The notes under the pieces were generated by a model. That model had not been told where the DNA came from. It was given only the letters and a program-made list of their open reading frames with translations, and did no database searches. Below are positions 62,344 to 64,000 of a DNA stretch of 64,000 bases, one piece after another; within the stretch, counting starts at the first letter, position 1; every line of letters begins with the position of its first letter. Source of the DNA: Thalassococcus sp. S3. Lineage in GTDB: Bacteria > Pseudomonadota > Alphaproteobacteria > Rhodobacterales > Rhodobacteraceae. The translations under genes were made by a program, and so were the position numbers. Where the stretch lies: contig NZ_CP022303.1 in NCBI RefSeq assembly GCF_004216475.1, positions 2,418,001 through 2,482,000 on the forward strand, read 5' to 3'.

Positions 62344-64000
62344 TCATTCGGCGGCTCTGGCATAGGCGCCGCGGAAGACCGGGGCGATCGGGGGTTCAAA
62401 GCCGGTTTCTTTCAGGCAGCGGGATTTAAGCTCGTCGATAGACGTGAAGCCACGGTCGAAGAGCTTGGTCTCGCCACGCGATTTGGCCATGTCAGCGCGA
62501 AGCTTGTCAGTGGCTTTGGTATCGACGGCGCCTTTGGCGATCACCACGCCGTAGCGTCGGGCGCCGTCCTTGGTGACGAGCCCTCGGTTCACGTCGCGCA
62601 GAACCAGAGCGGGGTCGCGGGTGAGCGGATCGCCCCAGCCGCCGCCGCCCCAGGTGTTGAAGTAAAGCATATCGCCCGGCTGGACCTGGATGCGGTCACA
62701 TTTGGATGGGATGTTCTCTTCGCTGCCATCCGTGCGGACGAGGCGTTTGGTGGAGCGCATGCCCGGCTCCCCACCGTTCACACCCCAGGGGGAGGTCAGC
62801 CAGCGGTCATCGTGGATGGAGATCTCGCCCGCTTCCAGCATCTCGTAGCCGATGGTGATGCCGTTGCCGCCGCGATGGAGGCCCGCGCCGCCGCTGTCGG
62901 GGATCGTCGCGTATTGGCGGATGCGGAGGGGGAAATAGGCCTCCAGAAACTCGTTGGGCACATTGGTGAAGGCGGGCCACATGGAATGGCCGTCAGGGCC
63001 GTCACCTGCGGGACGTCCCGGGACGCCGCCAAAGCCGATCTGGAAGAGCTGATACCATTCGCCGTTGCCGTCAAAGCCCGAATACATGAAATGCGGGCTG
63101 TCGGAGAAGCCGGCGGCGTTCAAAGCATCCGGCGCGCCCTGCCCCAGGAGCCCGCCCATCAGATCAAAGATGCGGCCCAGCATGTGGGTCCGGCAGCTGA
63201 GGGCGGCGGGTTTCTTCGGTTTCAGAATGCAGCCTTCGGGGATGTGGACCTCGACCAGATCGTAAAAGCCGTCATTGAAGAGGATCTGCGGATCGAAAAG
63301 GTTGATGGTGAAGGCGCCGAAGAACATCTTGAACATCTCCTCGTTGAGGAGGAAGTTGATCGAACTGAGGCTTTGCGGATCGCTGCCGGAGAAGTCGAAA
63401 TGCGCGACCTCCCCTTCACGGTGCAGCGTGCAGGCGATCTTGTAGGGGCCGTTGCCCATGCCGTCATCGTCGATCCAGTCCTCGAAATAGGCTTTCTGCG
63501 CGCCCTCAGGGATGATCATCTGGATGATCGCGCCCATCGCCGCCTTATTGCGGTCGAGCATGTCCTGCATGGCGGAGATGTAGGCGTCGGTGCCGAAGCG
63601 TTCGATATTTTCCCGCACGCGGCGCTCAGCCAGGCGCAGGGCGGCGATGATGGCGAAAAAGTCGGACTTGTTCCATTCCGGCATGCGGGTGTTGGCGAGC
63701 ATGATGTTGAGAAGCTCGTCCTGCAGTGCACCGCCCCGGTAGATCTTGGTGGGGGGCACGATCAACCCTTCCTCATAGATCATCTTGGCGTCGGTGGGCA
63801 GAGAGCCGGGGACCTTGCCGCCCACATCGGTCATATGGCCGAACATGGCGGCCCAGCTGACGAGGCGCCCGTCGTGGAAGATGGGCATCATCAGAAGCCA
63901 GTCATTGAGATGGCTGACAGCACCATTGCAGCTATAGGGGTCGTTGGTGATGAAGATGTCGCCGTCTTCGATCGTGCCGTCATAGCCCTGCATGAAGCCA
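62344..64000 (-). CDS. hyuB: Hydantoinase B / oxoprolinase subunit (5' end outside window)
   Basis: The C-terminal 551 codons of a hydantoinase B (HyuB) family subunit; the start lies beyond the right end. Visible hallmarks are GDIFITNDPYSCNGAVSHLN, RLVSWAAMFGHMTDVGG, EEGLIVPPTKIYRGG, SGSDPQSLSSINF, GAGLHRGGNGITIGYEMLEA and NTWGGGGWGDPLTRDP near the C-terminus. With HyuA (probably just to the right) it forms an ATP-dependent hydantoin/5-oxoproline hydrolase. Its product would be an N-carbamoyl amino acid, the substrate type of the isochorismatase-fold enzyme downstream. Confidence 0.93.
   Translation of the reverse strand, partial: GFMQGYDGTIEDGDIFITNDPYSCNGAVSHLNDWLLMMPIFHDGRLVSWAAMFGHMTDVGGKVPGSLPTDAKMIYEEGLIVPPTKIYRGGALQDELLNIMLANTRMPEWNKSDFFAIIAALRLAERRVRENIERFGTDAYISAMQDMLDRNKAAMGAIIQMIIPEGAQKAYFEDWIDDDGMGNGPYKIACTLHREGEVAHFDFSGSDPQSLSSINFLLNEEMFKMFFGAFTINLFDPQILFNDGFYDLVEVHIPEGCILKPKKPAALSCRTHMLGRIFDLMGGLLGQGAPDALNAAGFSDSPHFMYSGFDGNGEWYQLFQIGFGGVPGRPAGDGPDGHSMWPAFTNVPNEFLEAYFPLRIRQYATIPDSGGAGLHRGGNGITIGYEMLEAGEISIHDDRWLTSPWGVNGGEPGMRSTKRLVRTDGSEENIPSKCDRIQVQPGDMLYFNTWGGGGWGDPLTRDPALVLRDVNRGLVTKDGARRYGVVIAKGAVDTKATDKLRADMAKSRGETKLFDRGFTSIDELKSRCLKETGFEPPIAPVFRGAYARAAE

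Overview
The window is a GC-rich chromosomal segment of an alphaproteobacterium, most likely a marine Rhodobacteraceae (Roseobacter-type) species. Evidence: rplU-rpmA-acetyltransferases-obgE-proBA order, an ornithine-lipid olsBA pair, a ChpT phosphotransferase next to a DUF3553 gene, a Ppx/GppA-rlmE pair, a MetF-like/pterin-binding methyltransferase set of the roseobacter split methionine synthase type, and TRAP and ABC uptake systems. It is cut at both ends (tsf at the left, hydantoinase B at the right).

Layout. 1-11 kb is housekeeping: tsf and rpsB; olsBA; DUF3553/chpT; and a long leftward run rplU-rpmA, terminator, four GNAT acetyltransferases with a LysE-type exporter, obgE, proB, proA. 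11.4-15.8 kb holds a Hint-domain protein, two tandem DUF2059 secreted proteins, tRNA-Ser(CGA), a short AT-richer insert with one orphan membrane-anchored protein, and a YjhX/TopAI-type small protein with a structured leader. 15.8-22.2 kb is a leftward sugar/glycan module (Gfo/Idh-epimerase fusion, GT2, GT4, epimerase, Gfo/Idh). 22.4-26.9 kb is one-carbon metabolism (pterin-binding methyltransferase, MetF-like reductase, small conserved protein), then Ppx/GppA and RlmE. 

27.2-51.6 kb is the most remarkable part: an exopolysaccharide locus (GT2, WecG/TagA, Wzy-like protein, GT2s, Wzx flippase, Wzz, CpsD-like protein, ExoY-like initiating transferase) with a type I polyketide synthase, a one-module NRPS and its phosphopantetheinyl transferase built into the middle of it. 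From the PKS to the flippase (30.8-48.4 kb) eight genes run in one direction with stop/start overlaps or gaps of a few bases, so they look like one operon. The NRPS has an N-terminal formyltransferase, a C-terminal condensation half, an adenylation domain interrupted by a luciferase-like monooxygenase, and a carrier domain; its hand-read specificity code is glycine-like. The simplest reading is that a formylated/oxidised amino-acyl unit and a polyketide acyl chain are made together with, and perhaps attached to, an exported glycan.

52.1-64 kb is catabolic: a TAXI-TRAP importer, a divergent FAD monooxygenase, then a leftward set of hydantoinase B, an N-carbamoylsarcosine-amidase-like isochorismatase fold enzyme, a sugar-type ABC importer, an Asp/Glu-racemase-family protein without the usual cysteines, and an SDR. 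It suggests uptake and breakdown of a hydantoin- or amide-type nitrogen compound. Two related GC-rich palindromic elements lie in this part. All functional calls come from reading motifs by eye; no database search was run.
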